DNA of 64,000 nt. It comes from Phycisphaerales bacterium. Its GTDB lineage: Bacteria; Planctomycetota; Phycisphaerae; Phycisphaerales; SM1A02. Under the pieces are notes generated by a model that worked only from the letters and a program-made list of their open reading frames with translations, did not search any database and was not told the DNA's origin. Position 1 is the stretch's first letter; each line of letters starts with the position of its first letter. The stretch lies in NCBI GenBank assembly GCA_030748575.1, contig JASMLR010000005.1, forward strand, positions 1-64,000, given 5' to 3'. This document shows, one piece after another, positions 17,786 to 25,058 of the stretch. The position numbers were made by a program, and so were the translations under genes.

Positions 17786-18736
17786 ATGCCCGCCAAGACC
17801 GCAGACTGGACGCGCCGCACCGTGCTTGTGACCGGAGGCGCCGGCTTCATCGGCACGCACCTCACGCGGCACCTGGTCCGCGCCGGCGCAGCGGTCCGCG
17901 TCCTGGACGACCTCTCGTCGGGCAGCCGAGCAGGCCTGCCCGACGACGTCTCGCTGCACATGGGCTCCGTGACCGATCCCGACGCCGTCGCGCGGGCGGC
18001 CGAGGGTGCTGACGCCGTCGCGCACCTGGCGGCCATGGTCTCGGTCCCGGAGTGCCAGCAGGCGCCCGAGCAGTGCCGCAGCATCAACGTCGAGGGGACC
18101 CGAGTGGTCGCTGACGCTGCCGCCAGAGAGGGTGCAACCCTTGTGCTGGCAAGCAGTTGCGCGGTCTACGGCGACACAACCACCCCGCCCTGCCGCGAAA
18201 CGGCCCCCCCGGCCCCAGCGTCCCGATACGCCCAGAGCAAGGCAGACGCCGAGCAGGTGGTGCTGAGCACCCTCGGGCGGGCCGCCACCTGCCTGCGGCT
18301 GTTCAATGTCCTCGGGGCTGGCCAGCGGGCCGATGTCGCCTATGCGGCCGTCGCGCCCATCTTTGCTGAAGCCCTCCTCGCAGGCCGGCCGCTCCAGGTC
18401 CACGGAGATGGGCTGCAGACCCGCGACCTGGTTCCCGTGGGCCTTGCTGTGGAGGCCATGTGCCGCGCTGCGATCGCCCCAACCGGCGGCGTGGTCAATG
18501 TCGGCACAGGCACCGCCACGTCCATTGCCGCCCTCATCACACTTCTGGAGGCAGCCACTGGCCGCACGGCCAGCGTGGTGCATACAGACCCCCGGCCGGC
18601 CGACATCCGAGCGTCCTGGGCATGCACCGAAAGACTGCAGGCGAGGTTCGGCCTTCCCGGGGTATGGGCTGACCCGGAGGCGCTGATGCAGGCGGTCACC
18701 GGACTGGTCACGGACCTGCAGGGCTCACCCCGCTGA
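17786..18736 (+). CDS. NAD-dependent sugar-nucleotide epimerase/dehydratase
   Basis: Extended short-chain dehydrogenase of 316 residues acting on a nucleotide sugar, most like UDP-glucose 4-epimerase (GalE/WbpP) enzymes. The Rossmann motif GGAGFIG is near residue 13, a serine-containing segment SSCAVYGD is followed by the catalytic Tyr-Lys pair (SRYAQSK), and R-D-L-V-P-V follows the substrate region. The exact sugar cannot be told. Its end overlaps the end of the convergent polysaccharide deacetylase gene by 12 bp. Context suggests surface polysaccharide synthesis. Confidence 0.85.
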   Translation: MPAKTADWTRRTVLVTGGAGFIGTHLTRHLVRAGAAVRVLDDLSSGSRAGLPDDVSLHMGSVTDPDAVARAAEGADAVAHLAAMVSVPECQQAPEQCRSINVEGTRVVADAAAREGATLVLASSCAVYGDTTTPPCRETAPPAPASRYAQSKADAEQVVLSTLGRAATCLRLFNVLGAGQRADVAYAAVAPIFAEALLAGRPLQVHGDGLQTRDLVPVGLAVEAMCRAAIAPTGGVVNVGTGTATSIAALITLLEAATGRTASVVHTDPRPADIRASWACTERLQARFGLPGVWADPEALMQAVTGLVTDLQGSPR

Positions 18737-19585
18737 AGCGTCGATTCCCAGCACATCTGCGCAGGACGCGAAGTGATACTGCTGCAGCAGCGCCTTCAAC
18801 TTCTGCTTGGTTCCCCGCGTGTTGACGTAGCACTTGAATCGGCGGTGCAGTGGCATCGGAACGCGGGGGCAGTCCGGGGCGAAGTCTCGAGGGTGCAGGT
18901 AAATCACAGCAGGCATACCCCGCGCATGTTGCTGTGCGAACCCGCGTCTGATGAGCCACAGGGGAAGCAATCTCAGGTAGCCGCCTCCGGAGAAGGCCAG
19001 CCGCTTCGGGCCGATTCGCATGATGCTCATCGGGAGTTCCGGCATGGGACGCCCGGAGGGTGCGCCCTCAAACACATGCGGACCTTCCTTGCACGGATAC
19101 CCCCCATGGGCGCGATCCGCAGGAAAGAGACTGGCGTCGTACTTGATGCCCAGATCATGCAGCACGTCAAACGCCCACTCGGTTCCCTGTGTAATCGAGA
19201 ACGACGGCGCGCGAAACCCGAGTACCTTGCAGCCTCCAGCAGACTCTATGACATCAATTGATCTCCGCATGTCTTCGGCAAACGTCTCGGGATCGAGTTC
19301 ATACACCTTGCGATGCCAGTATGAATGCGTACCAACTTCGTGGCCGCTCTCGACCATCAACTTGACCAGGTGCGGATACCGCTCGGCAATCCAACCGAGT
19401 ACGAAGAACGTGCACCGAGCCCCGGCCTCGGTCACGGCCTGGATGATCCACTCCGTATACCGCTCCACGAGCGACTCTTTGTCGCCCCAGGCGTCGGGAT
19501 CGGCCAGCGATGCCACTTCCACAATGTGAAACCAGTCCTCGATGTCAAAGGACAGCGCGTCGGTGATGTGCCCGCTGCGATTCAC
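18725..19585 (-). CDS. Polysaccharide deacetylase, XrtA-associated (DUF3473) type
   Basis: NodB-fold deacetylase with a C-terminal DUF3473 extension, 286 residues. The metal-site motifs are SFDIEDWFH near the N terminus and EVGTHSYWHRKV; the family-specific tail has RLLPLWLIRRG and YLHPRDFAPD. Such proteins are usually encoded with exosortase A/PEP-CTERM exopolysaccharide loci; no exosortase is in the window. GTG at 19585 overlaps the upstream stop as GTGA with a GGAGAA SD, so it is coupled to the fucose-synthase-like gene; a TTG 27 bp upstream is less likely. Confidence 0.88.
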   Translation of the reverse strand: MNRSGHITDALSFDIEDWFHIVEVASLADPDAWGDKESLVERYTEWIIQAVTEAGARCTFFVLGWIAERYPHLVKLMVESGHEVGTHSYWHRKVYELDPETFAEDMRRSIDVIESAGGCKVLGFRAPSFSITQGTEWAFDVLHDLGIKYDASLFPADRAHGGYPCKEGPHVFEGAPSGRPMPELPMSIMRIGPKRLAFSGGGYLRLLPLWLIRRGFAQQHARGMPAVIYLHPRDFAPDCPRVPMPLHRRFKCYVNTRGTKQKLKALLQQYHFASCADVLGIDASAG

Positions 19586-20556
19586 AGCTTCTCCGCCAAT
19601 CCCTGATACCAATCAACCATCTCCCGCAGACCATCGGTCAACGACATGGCAGGCATCCAGTCCAGTTGTGAACGCATGCGTGAAACGTCGCAGCACACGC
19701 TTGGAACACCATCAGGCCTGGACGCGTCCCAGTCGATCGTCCCGGTCCACTCCGCTGCCGACGCCACACGTTCCGCAAGCTCGCGGATCGAGCACATGCG
19801 GCCTGTTCCAAGATTGATCGGCTCGGGCACCGTCACGCGCTCCGTGGCCCGAACGATACCCTCCGCCACGTCGTCCACATGAATGAACTCCCGCTCGGGC
19901 GTGCCAGTGCCCCAACACTCAACCCGCTGCAAACCCCGCGAGGCTGCATCAACGAACCGCCGCACCATCGCACCAACCACGTTGGCACGATCGGGATCCA
20001 TTCGCGCGCCCGACCCGTAGACATTCGCAGGCATGACGACAGCCGCTGTCAGATCACCGGACCGTGAGCCCAACTCAAGTACGACCTGACCAAGACGCTT
20101 CGCGTGCGCGTAGCCTGCAGTGGGACCTCCCGGCCGCCCGGACCACAGTTCATCTTCCGTAAACGGCGGCTGCGTATGCGATGGATAAGCAATTGATGTT
20201 GACACGTGCGTCACATGCGACACGCCGTGCGCGCATGCCGCGTCCGCAAGCGACAGAATCATCAGCATGTTGTCGCGAAACGCGTCAAGGCCGTGCGCAG
20301 CGTTCCACGCGATGCCCCCCGTTGCTGCGGCGCAGTGAATGATCGTGTCGGGCTTGTTGGCTTGAACCCATGCCGCCGTATGCGCGAGGTCAAGCAGGTT
20401 GCAGTCGCGGCGGGATGGCGTCAGCACGGCGGCGCAGCCACGCGCGCGGAGCGCCGCGACCACGCGGCTGCCGACGAATCCACCAGCACCCGTCACCGCA
20501 ATACAAGTTGACGTCAAGTCACGCATGCGATCGAGCACGGCATGATGCCGCGTCAT
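19582..20556 (-). CDS. GDP-L-fucose synthase-like epimerase/reductase
   Basis: 324-residue short-chain dehydrogenase. The NAD(P) motif is GAGGFVG, the signature segment is AAATGGIAWN (the GGI-x-x-N pattern of GDP-fucose synthases), and the Tyr-x-x-x-Lys pair is in GYAHAKR. Substrate is probably a GDP- or similar nucleotide sugar used for surface glycans. The ATG at 20556 overlaps the parB stop as ATGA (an alternative ATG is 30 bp downstream), and the deacetylase gene overlaps its own stop. parB, this gene and the deacetylase therefore form a coupled set. Confidence 0.85.
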   Translation of the reverse strand: MTRHHAVLDRMRDLTSTCIAVTGAGGFVGSRVVAALRARGCAAVLTPSRRDCNLLDLAHTAAWVQANKPDTIIHCAAATGGIAWNAAHGLDAFRDNMLMILSLADAACAHGVSHVTHVSTSIAYPSHTQPPFTEDELWSGRPGGPTAGYAHAKRLGQVVLELGSRSGDLTAAVVMPANVYGSGARMDPDRANVVGAMVRRFVDAASRGLQRVECWGTGTPEREFIHVDDVAEGIVRATERVTVPEPINLGTGRMCSIRELAERVASAAEWTGTIDWDASRPDGVPSVCCDVSRMRSQLDWMPAMSLTDGLREMVDWYQGLAEKL

Positions 20557-21596
20557 CCCTTCGGCGTGAAGCCCAATCGCGTCAACAAGCCGTCGAACTG
20601 CTCGAGATCGTAGAACTCCAGACTGAGCCTGCCCCGGTCACGCTTCCGCCCGGTATGAATCCGGACCCGCGTCCCGAGATGCTCGCCCAACTGCCGCTCC
20701 AGGTCATCCAGATGCGCCCGGCCGCTTCCGGGCGTTCCGCCGCCCTTCCCGGTCGGCGCGACACTGGTCAGGCCCCGCACATGCCGTTCCAGTTCTCGGA
20801 CGTTCCACTCGCCCTGGACGGCCTGCTTGGCCACGGCCAGCCGCTGGTCCACCGAGGCAATCCCCAGCAGACATCGGCCATGCCCCCCACTCAAGGCACC
20901 CTTTCGAATGAGTGTCCGGGTCCCTTCGTCCAGGTCGCACAGGCGAATCTGGTTGGTCACCGCCGCCCGTGTCAGCCCCACCTGCTCGGCAATCTCGGCG
21001 TGGGTCAGCCCGAATTCGTCCTGGAGCCGGCGGAAGGCATCGCCCCGCTCCACCGCATCGAGATCCTCTCGCTGCACGTTCTCGATGATCGCCCACTCGG
21101 CCGCCGTCTGGTCCGACACCGCACGAACGATGGCCGGGACCGCCTCAAGCCCCGCCGCCGTGGCCGCCCGCCACCGCCGCTCCCCAGCGACCAGCTCGTA
21201 GCAGCCGTCGTCGCCGCGAGGCCGCACCACAATGGGCTGCATGACGCCAGCGGTCCGAATGGACGCCACGAGGGGTTCCAGCGATGCCGAGTCGATGCTG
21301 TGACGAGGCTGGCGATCATTGGGCCGCACCTGGCCAACCGGAATGGCGGTCATCCCAGAGGGGGCCTCCGATGCCGGAGGCTCGGGCGACACGGGAGGCT
21401 CCGGCGAGGCCACTGCCTCGGCTGGAGCGGGCACCTCAACCGGGCCACCGATCATGCCACTCAGACCCATGCCCAGCCGCCGCTTCTTGGGCGAGCCCTT
21501 CCGAGACGCTCGCTTGGATGCCACCTTGGGCGCTCCCTTGTTGGCCCCCTTGTTGGCCCCCTTCGATCCCTTGCCCGCTGCTTTCCGTGCCGCCAT
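20553..21596 (-). CDS. parB: Chromosome partitioning protein ParB
   Basis: CTP-dependent DNA clamp that loads at parS and spreads for chromosome segregation. The first 75 residues are Lys/Arg/Ala-rich, then comes the catalytic/CTP region (PNDRQPRHSID, ELVAGERRWRAA), the helix-turn-helix with LTHAEIAEQVGLTRAAVTNQIRL and a C-terminal dimer domain; 347 residues. Its SD (AAGGAGG) is clear. A perfect parS site lies 96 bp upstream of the start. The parA-like gene is 12 kb away rather than adjacent, and parB is instead coupled to glycan genes. Confidence 0.95.
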   Translation of the reverse strand: MAARKAAGKGSKGANKGANKGAPKVASKRASRKGSPKKRRLGMGLSGMIGGPVEVPAPAEAVASPEPPVSPEPPASEAPSGMTAIPVGQVRPNDRQPRHSIDSASLEPLVASIRTAGVMQPIVVRPRGDDGCYELVAGERRWRAATAAGLEAVPAIVRAVSDQTAAEWAIIENVQREDLDAVERGDAFRRLQDEFGLTHAEIAEQVGLTRAAVTNQIRLCDLDEGTRTLIRKGALSGGHGRCLLGIASVDQRLAVAKQAVQGEWNVRELERHVRGLTSVAPTGKGGGTPGSGRAHLDDLERQLGEHLGTRVRIHTGRKRDRGRLSLEFYDLEQFDGLLTRLGFTPKG

Positions 21597-21691
21597 ACCG
21601 CGCCTCCTTACGCACTTGACCTGACCATCGACCTGCCGCGGCCAGGGGCCGCCACATCACACACTTCGTCCACCCGCGTCGCCCGAACGCA

Positions 21692-21707
21692 TGTTTCACG
21701 TGAAACA
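21692..21707. other. parS centromere site (perfect)
   Basis: TGTTTCACGTGAAACA, the canonical 16-bp palindromic ParB-binding sequence of bacterial chromosomes, with no mismatch. It lies 96 bp upstream of the parB start, so ParB may bind its own promoter region. Confidence 0.93.
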
Positions 21708-21713
21708 TGCCCG

Positions 21714-21770
21714 CCCCGGGGTCCAGCCCCGGGGTCCAGCCAGGGGTCCAGCCGCGGATCCAACCGCGGG
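21714..21770. repeat. Tandem repeat of about 12-13 nt next to parS
   Basis: Units CCCCGGGGTCCAG (twice), CCAGGGGTCCAG, CCGCGGATCCAA and a partial copy follow directly after parS. Each contains a small palindrome (CCCCGGGG or GGATCC type). Function unknown; could be structural or protein-binding. Confidence 0.7.
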
Positions 21771-21833
21771 CCCGCGAGGAAGCGACGCCGTTCAACGCGA
21801 GCGTTGTACCACACGGCGGCGGGGCAGGGGGGA

Positions 21834-21849
21834 TGTGTCACGTGACACC
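21834..21849. other. Degenerate parS-like palindrome
   Basis: TGTGTCACGTGACACC matches the parS consensus at 13 of 16 positions and keeps the central TCACGTGA; the inner 14 bp are a perfect palindrome. It lies 142 bp from the perfect site. ParB binding would probably be weaker. Confidence 0.5.
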
Positions 21850-22183
21850 CTGCCGGCACTCCGTCCGAGAACTCTTTCCAGCGACCACACCGGTATCCGG
21901 CGCCGCCCCGAGTCCACCAGCCGACGCCCGCCAACCGCCCGCTGCGGCCACGGGTATCTCCATCCCGTCCGGCCCCGGCGGCCTCCCGGCCCCATGATCG
22001 ATCCAACATGGCACCGCCTCGCGAGCCAGGCCCCGCAGGAGCTATGCGCAGGTCGCGGCCGCCAAGACCCAGCGGCCACCCGGGGCCCGCGGGCGGCCCG
22101 GGATCTTCCGCGGCTGCGACCCGGGCCCCGACGCCGCCCGGCGAGCGCCCGCGGCCACGCGGGCGGCACTGTTGGAGACACTT

Positions 22184-22229
22184 CTGGCCATACCCCTGGC
22201 CATCCCCCTGGCCATCCCCCTGGGGGGCC
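22184..22229. repeat. Tandem repeat of 12 nt
   Basis: CTGGCCATACCC then CTGGCCATCCCC twice, at 22184, 22196 and 22208, then a partial copy. It is sited in the parS-containing gap, upstream of the end of the ABC ATPase gene. Confidence 0.8.
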
Positions 22230-22363
22230 ACACCTGCGAGCCTGATCTTGCACGTTCACGACAGATATGCCACACACGCAGCCGTTCAACAATCTTCGTC
22301 GCCGCAAAGGCCAATTGTTGCGTATTGTCGCGATCGTCCCCGTACTGCGGCGTTCAGGTCGGC

Positions 22364-23425
22364 TCAGTCGCCCAGGATCACGACCTGATCGGGCGCCACG
22401 GACAGATGCACGGCGTCGCCTTCATGGGTGCCCTTCCCGGTCTCGCCCAGCTCGAGCACCTGAATCGTGGTGTCGGGAGCCGCCTGGCACTGCACGGAGA
22501 GAAGGGACCGCTCGCCGAGGTACATCTTCCGCTCGACCGTCCCGCCGATGGGCCCGCCGGGCTGGGGCGTGAACGCCTCGGGGCGGATGGAGCACGTGAC
22601 GTTGCCCGCCTCCGGCAGGTCCGGGGGCATGGCCGTTGAGGTCAGCGTGCCAAGCGGGGTGTCCAGGGTGACTTCACCGCTGGTCCGGTCCCGGATGGTG
22701 GCCGGAACCAGATTTGTGTCGCCCAGGAACTCTGCTGTAAACCGGCTCGTGGGGCGGGAATAGAGCGACTCCGGTGTTCCGCACTGCTGAATCTGGCCGT
22801 CGCGGAGCAGGGCAATCCGGTCCGCCATCGAGAGGGCCTCTTCCTGATCGTGCGTGACGTAGACGCCGGTCAGGCCATGCGACTTGCAGATGCGGCGGAT
22901 TTCGGCCCGCATGGACTGGCGGAGGCGGGCGTCCAGATTGCTGAGCGGCTCGTCCAGCAGCACCACACTGGGCTCGACCACCAGGGCCCGCGCCAACGCC
23001 ACGCGTTGTTGCTGGCCGCCGGACAGTTCATTGGGCCGCCGATCACCCAGGGCTCCCATCTGCACGGCTTCCAACGCCTCGGTGACCCGCTGGTCACGCT
23101 GGGCTGCCGGGACCTTGCGAACCTCCAGGCCGTACCCCACGTTTTGCCGCACCGTCATGTGGGGCCAGAGGGCGTAGCTCTGAAACACCATCCCGGTCTG
23201 CCGTTTGTTGGCAGGCAGGTACGTGACGTCTCGCTCCCCGAAGAAGAGACGGCCCTCAGATGGCTCCAGGAACCCTGCAATCATGCGAAGCAGGGTCGTC
23301 TTCCCACACCCCGACGGACCGAGCAGGAAGAAAAGCTCGCCGGACTCGATCGTCAGATCAACGCCGCGAACCGCGGTCACCGACCCATACCGCTTCACCA
23401 GCCCGTCCATTCGAATCTGCGTCAT
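22364..23425 (-). CDS. ABC transporter ATP-binding protein (MalK/FbpC/PotA type)
   Basis: 353-residue importer ATPase with C-terminal TOBE domain. Walker A GPSGCGKT, Q-loop MVFQSYALWPHM, signature LSGGQQQRVALARAL, Walker B VVLLDEP and the H-loop histidine in VTHDQEEA are all intact. Such ATPases serve sugar, polyamine, phosphonate or ferric iron uptake; the substrate cannot be told. No permease or binding protein gene is next to it, so it is an orphan here. ATG 23425 is chosen; the open frame runs 74 codons further upstream through a proline-rich, G-tract-encoded stretch that is probably not translated. Confidence 0.9.
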   Translation of the reverse strand: MTQIRMDGLVKRYGSVTAVRGVDLTIESGELFFLLGPSGCGKTTLLRMIAGFLEPSEGRLFFGERDVTYLPANKRQTGMVFQSYALWPHMTVRQNVGYGLEVRKVPAAQRDQRVTEALEAVQMGALGDRRPNELSGGQQQRVALARALVVEPSVVLLDEPLSNLDARLRQSMRAEIRRICKSHGLTGVYVTHDQEEALSMADRIALLRDGQIQQCGTPESLYSRPTSRFTAEFLGDTNLVPATIRDRTSGEVTLDTPLGTLTSTAMPPDLPEAGNVTCSIRPEAFTPQPGGPIGGTVERKMYLGERSLLSVQCQAAPDTTIQVLELGETGKGTHEGDAVHLSVAPDQVVILGD

Positions 23426-23473
23426 GGAGTGCGGAGCATACGGGGTGCGGCAGGATGGCGTGGGCCTGCGAGG

Positions 23474-23546
23474 CTGGGGGCGCGGGGCGGGCGTGTGGGA
23501 GTGGGGGGACGGTGTGGGGGGTATGTTTGGGGGCTGTGGGGGGGTC
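23474..23546 (+). other. Very G-rich tract in divergent gap (G-quadruplex candidate)
   Basis: Nine runs of three to seven G within about 75 nt on the plus strand, between the ABC ATPase start and the DciA-like gene. Four or more such runs in close spacing fit intramolecular quadruplex rules. It may influence the divergent promoters. Confidence 0.5.
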
Positions 23547-23574
23547 GATCGTGAAGGTCGGTCCGAATGGCCGA

Positions 23575-23580
23575 TAGCAT
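23575..23580 (+). promoter_or_regulatory. Candidate leaderless -10 element for the DciA-like gene
   Basis: TAGCAT followed by seven bases and ATG 23588. This placement favours the 23588 start over ATG codons at 23567 and 23579. Confidence 0.4.
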
Positions 23581-23587
23581 GGCGGAC

Positions 23588-23953
23588 ATGCCTTCGCCTG
23601 CGGCCCATCACATCGAGCAGCTCCGCACCTGGCGGGTCCGCGGCCACCGCGCCAAGCCGCTGGCCGATCTGGTTCCCGGCATGCAGCGATCATTCAAGCG
23701 GGCGGAGCGGCAGGTCGGCGCCTTCGCCGATGCCTGGCATCAGTGCGCGCCGCCACCGCTGCGCGATCGGTGCCGCGTGGAGTCCATGCGTGGCGGGAAC
23801 GCGCGGATCACGGCCAGTTCGGCCGCCGTCGCCTTTCAGGTCGATCGCGCACTCCGCAGTGGTCTGCTTCGCGCGCTCCGCTCCACATGCGCTACCGCCA
23901 TCGCGAAGGTCGATGTCCGGGTTGGCGCCGTGCACCTTCCCCCGCAGCATTGA
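23588..23953 (+). CDS. dciA: DUF721 protein, DciA-like helicase loader candidate
   Basis: A 121-residue basic protein with the DUF721 layout: an N-terminal amphipathic region (LADLVPGMQRSFKRAERQ), an aromatic centre (FADAWHQCAPP), then alternating residues around ARITASSAAVAFQVDRALRSGLLRAL. DUF721 includes DciA, which loads DnaB helicase in bacteria lacking DnaC/DnaI. The match is by pattern, so the role is a reasoned proposal. Its position near parB, mnmE and yidC fits a replication-origin neighbourhood. In-frame ATGs also occur at 23567 and 23579. Confidence 0.65.
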   Translation: MPSPAAHHIEQLRTWRVRGHRAKPLADLVPGMQRSFKRAERQVGAFADAWHQCAPPPLRDRCRVESMRGGNARITASSAAVAFQVDRALRSGLLRALRSTCATAIAKVDVRVGAVHLPPQH

Positions 23954-23972
23954 TCACACGTCGCGGCGATCA

Positions 23973-24371
23973 TCAAGCCTCGGACGCGTCGCCACGAATC
24001 ATGTCCGGCACCGCTCGCAGCTGACCGTTCGCATCAAGGCACGCAAGCACCGTCCGGCCCGTGGACAACGTGTCGCCTCCGCGGCGAAGTACGTAGTGAT
24101 GTTCGACCTTGACCCGGCCGCACGAAGCAAGTGATGTGTGCAGCGTGAGCACATCGTCATATCTCGCCGGCTTGAGGTACCGCACATCCAGTGAAACGAC
24201 CGCGAGAAACACGCCGTCTCGCTCCAGCGCCGCATAGTCGGTGCCGCTACTGCGAAGCAGTTCTGTTCGTCCCATCTCGAACCACACCGGATAGGACGTG
24301 TGGTGGGCCACGCCCATCGGGTCGCACTCAACGTAGCGAACACGAATCTCGGTTTCTGCGGTCATGCACAT
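23973..24371 (-). CDS. Acyl-CoA thioesterase, YbgC/4HBT family
   Basis: Hot-dog fold thioesterase of 132 residues. The YVECDPMGVAHHTSYPVWFE segment carries the active-site Asp and the family pattern of YbgC/4-hydroxybenzoyl-CoA thioesterases. It likely hydrolyses a short or aromatic acyl-CoA or an acyl-ACP; the substrate is unknown. ATG 24371 is chosen, 8 nt after AGGGAAG; GTG 24377 and ATG 24365 are possible. It is the last gene of the phosphoesterase-yidC-mnmE operon. Confidence 0.85.
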   Translation of the reverse strand: MCMTAETEIRVRYVECDPMGVAHHTSYPVWFEMGRTELLRSSGTDYAALERDGVFLAVVSLDVRYLKPARYDDVLTLHTSLASCGRVKVEHHYVLRRGGDTLSTGRTVLACLDANGQLRAVPDMIRGDASEA

Positions 24372-24373
24372 CG

Positions 24374-25015
24374 TCACAACTTCCCTTGCAACCTTCTATT
24401 CGCCATCAGTCCAACCTCGCACAAGGACGCGGCCAGTCCACACGAGACGCGGATGCCGATCCACAGGAGCCACAGCAACGCTCCCGATCCAACAATCCCG
24501 CCGATGCACTCGGATGCACTCCATCTGTCAAAACTCAACCACAACAACAAGGATGCGATGACGGAGAATCCCCAAAGAGCGCCAAGGATGATCGTGGCGA
24601 ATCGCCCCACCCACGCCACGTACGAAGATGCAAATGCAATCATCCGCTCGTTCGTCTGCCGCGTCAAAGATCTGTCTTCGGCCCGAGGGCACACTGTCCC
24701 CGTAGCCGCCGCCGCAACGGCCGGGGCGGGCTGCGCCGGCTCGTCTGGCAACGGCGGTTGAGCCTGCTGCTGCGCCGCTCGCCCGGGCGCTGCGGCTTGG
24801 CGATCCTGCTTCTGTTCACGCGCTTCGGCGGCCCGATCTCGCTTCCACTCCGCCCGCTCACGCGTTCCGGGCACCTGAACCAACACATTGCAAGAGGGAC
24901 ACTCCATCTTGGCGCCCGCCTCCGCCAGCAGGGCCTTCAACACACTGTGGCATTGATCGCATCGAAACTGAACAACAGGATGCGTCCGAGATGACCCTTT
25001 GACCTTGTATTGCAT
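24374..25015 (-). CDS. Zinc-ribbon membrane protein of unknown function
   Basis: 213 residues beginning MQYKVKGSSR. Two CxxC pairs near the N terminus (FRCDQC and ECPSC, 22 residues apart) form a zinc ribbon. Next comes a Gln/Ala/Arg-rich, coiled or disordered middle, then two hydrophobic segments near the C terminus (GRFATIILGALWGFSVIAS and GIVGSGALLWLLWIG). Likely anchored in the inner membrane with the ribbon in the cytoplasm. ATG 25015 is chosen for the AGGGAG motif upstream. It lies 43 bp after mnmE and 2 bp before the thioesterase; no function is recognised. Confidence 0.7.
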   Translation of the reverse strand: MQYKVKGSSRTHPVVQFRCDQCHSVLKALLAEAGAKMECPSCNVLVQVPGTRERAEWKRDRAAEAREQKQDRQAAAPGRAAQQQAQPPLPDEPAQPAPAVAAAATGTVCPRAEDRSLTRQTNERMIAFASSYVAWVGRFATIILGALWGFSVIASLLLWLSFDRWSASECIGGIVGSGALLWLLWIGIRVSCGLAASLCEVGLMANRRLQGKL

Positions 25016-25058
25016 GATGTACTTCTCCCTGGGGTACCGAACCCGGCTGCCATGCACC

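Larger units (their letters stand above)
21597..22363. other. 767-bp intergenic region with parS and repeats
   Basis: No convincing gene. The region holds a perfect parS, a degenerate parS-like palindrome, and two unrelated tandem repeat arrays listed separately. A 90-residue minus-strand frame at 22042-22314 crosses the repeat and reads as RGMARGMARGMAR, so it is judged an artefact. No exact TTATCCACA DnaA box was found; only poor matches (six of nine) occur. Confidence 0.6.

Noticed and set aside
20370-21845. Plus-strand 491-codon frame across parB
   Set aside because: It is antisense to parB, of low complexity and without a recognisable domain.
22042-22314. 90-residue minus-strand frame in the parS gap
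   Set aside because: Its protein is a by-product of the 12-nt tandem repeat (RGMARGMARGMAR), with no SD or family signal.
21597-22363. CRISPR array in the repeat-rich gap
   Set aside because: The repeats are 12-13 nt, directly adjacent without spacers, and no cas genes are nearby.
22364-23647. Longer 427-residue form of the ABC ATPase
   Set aside because: The extra 74 codons are Pro/His/Arg-rich readthrough of the G-tract region and do not resemble any family N terminus.
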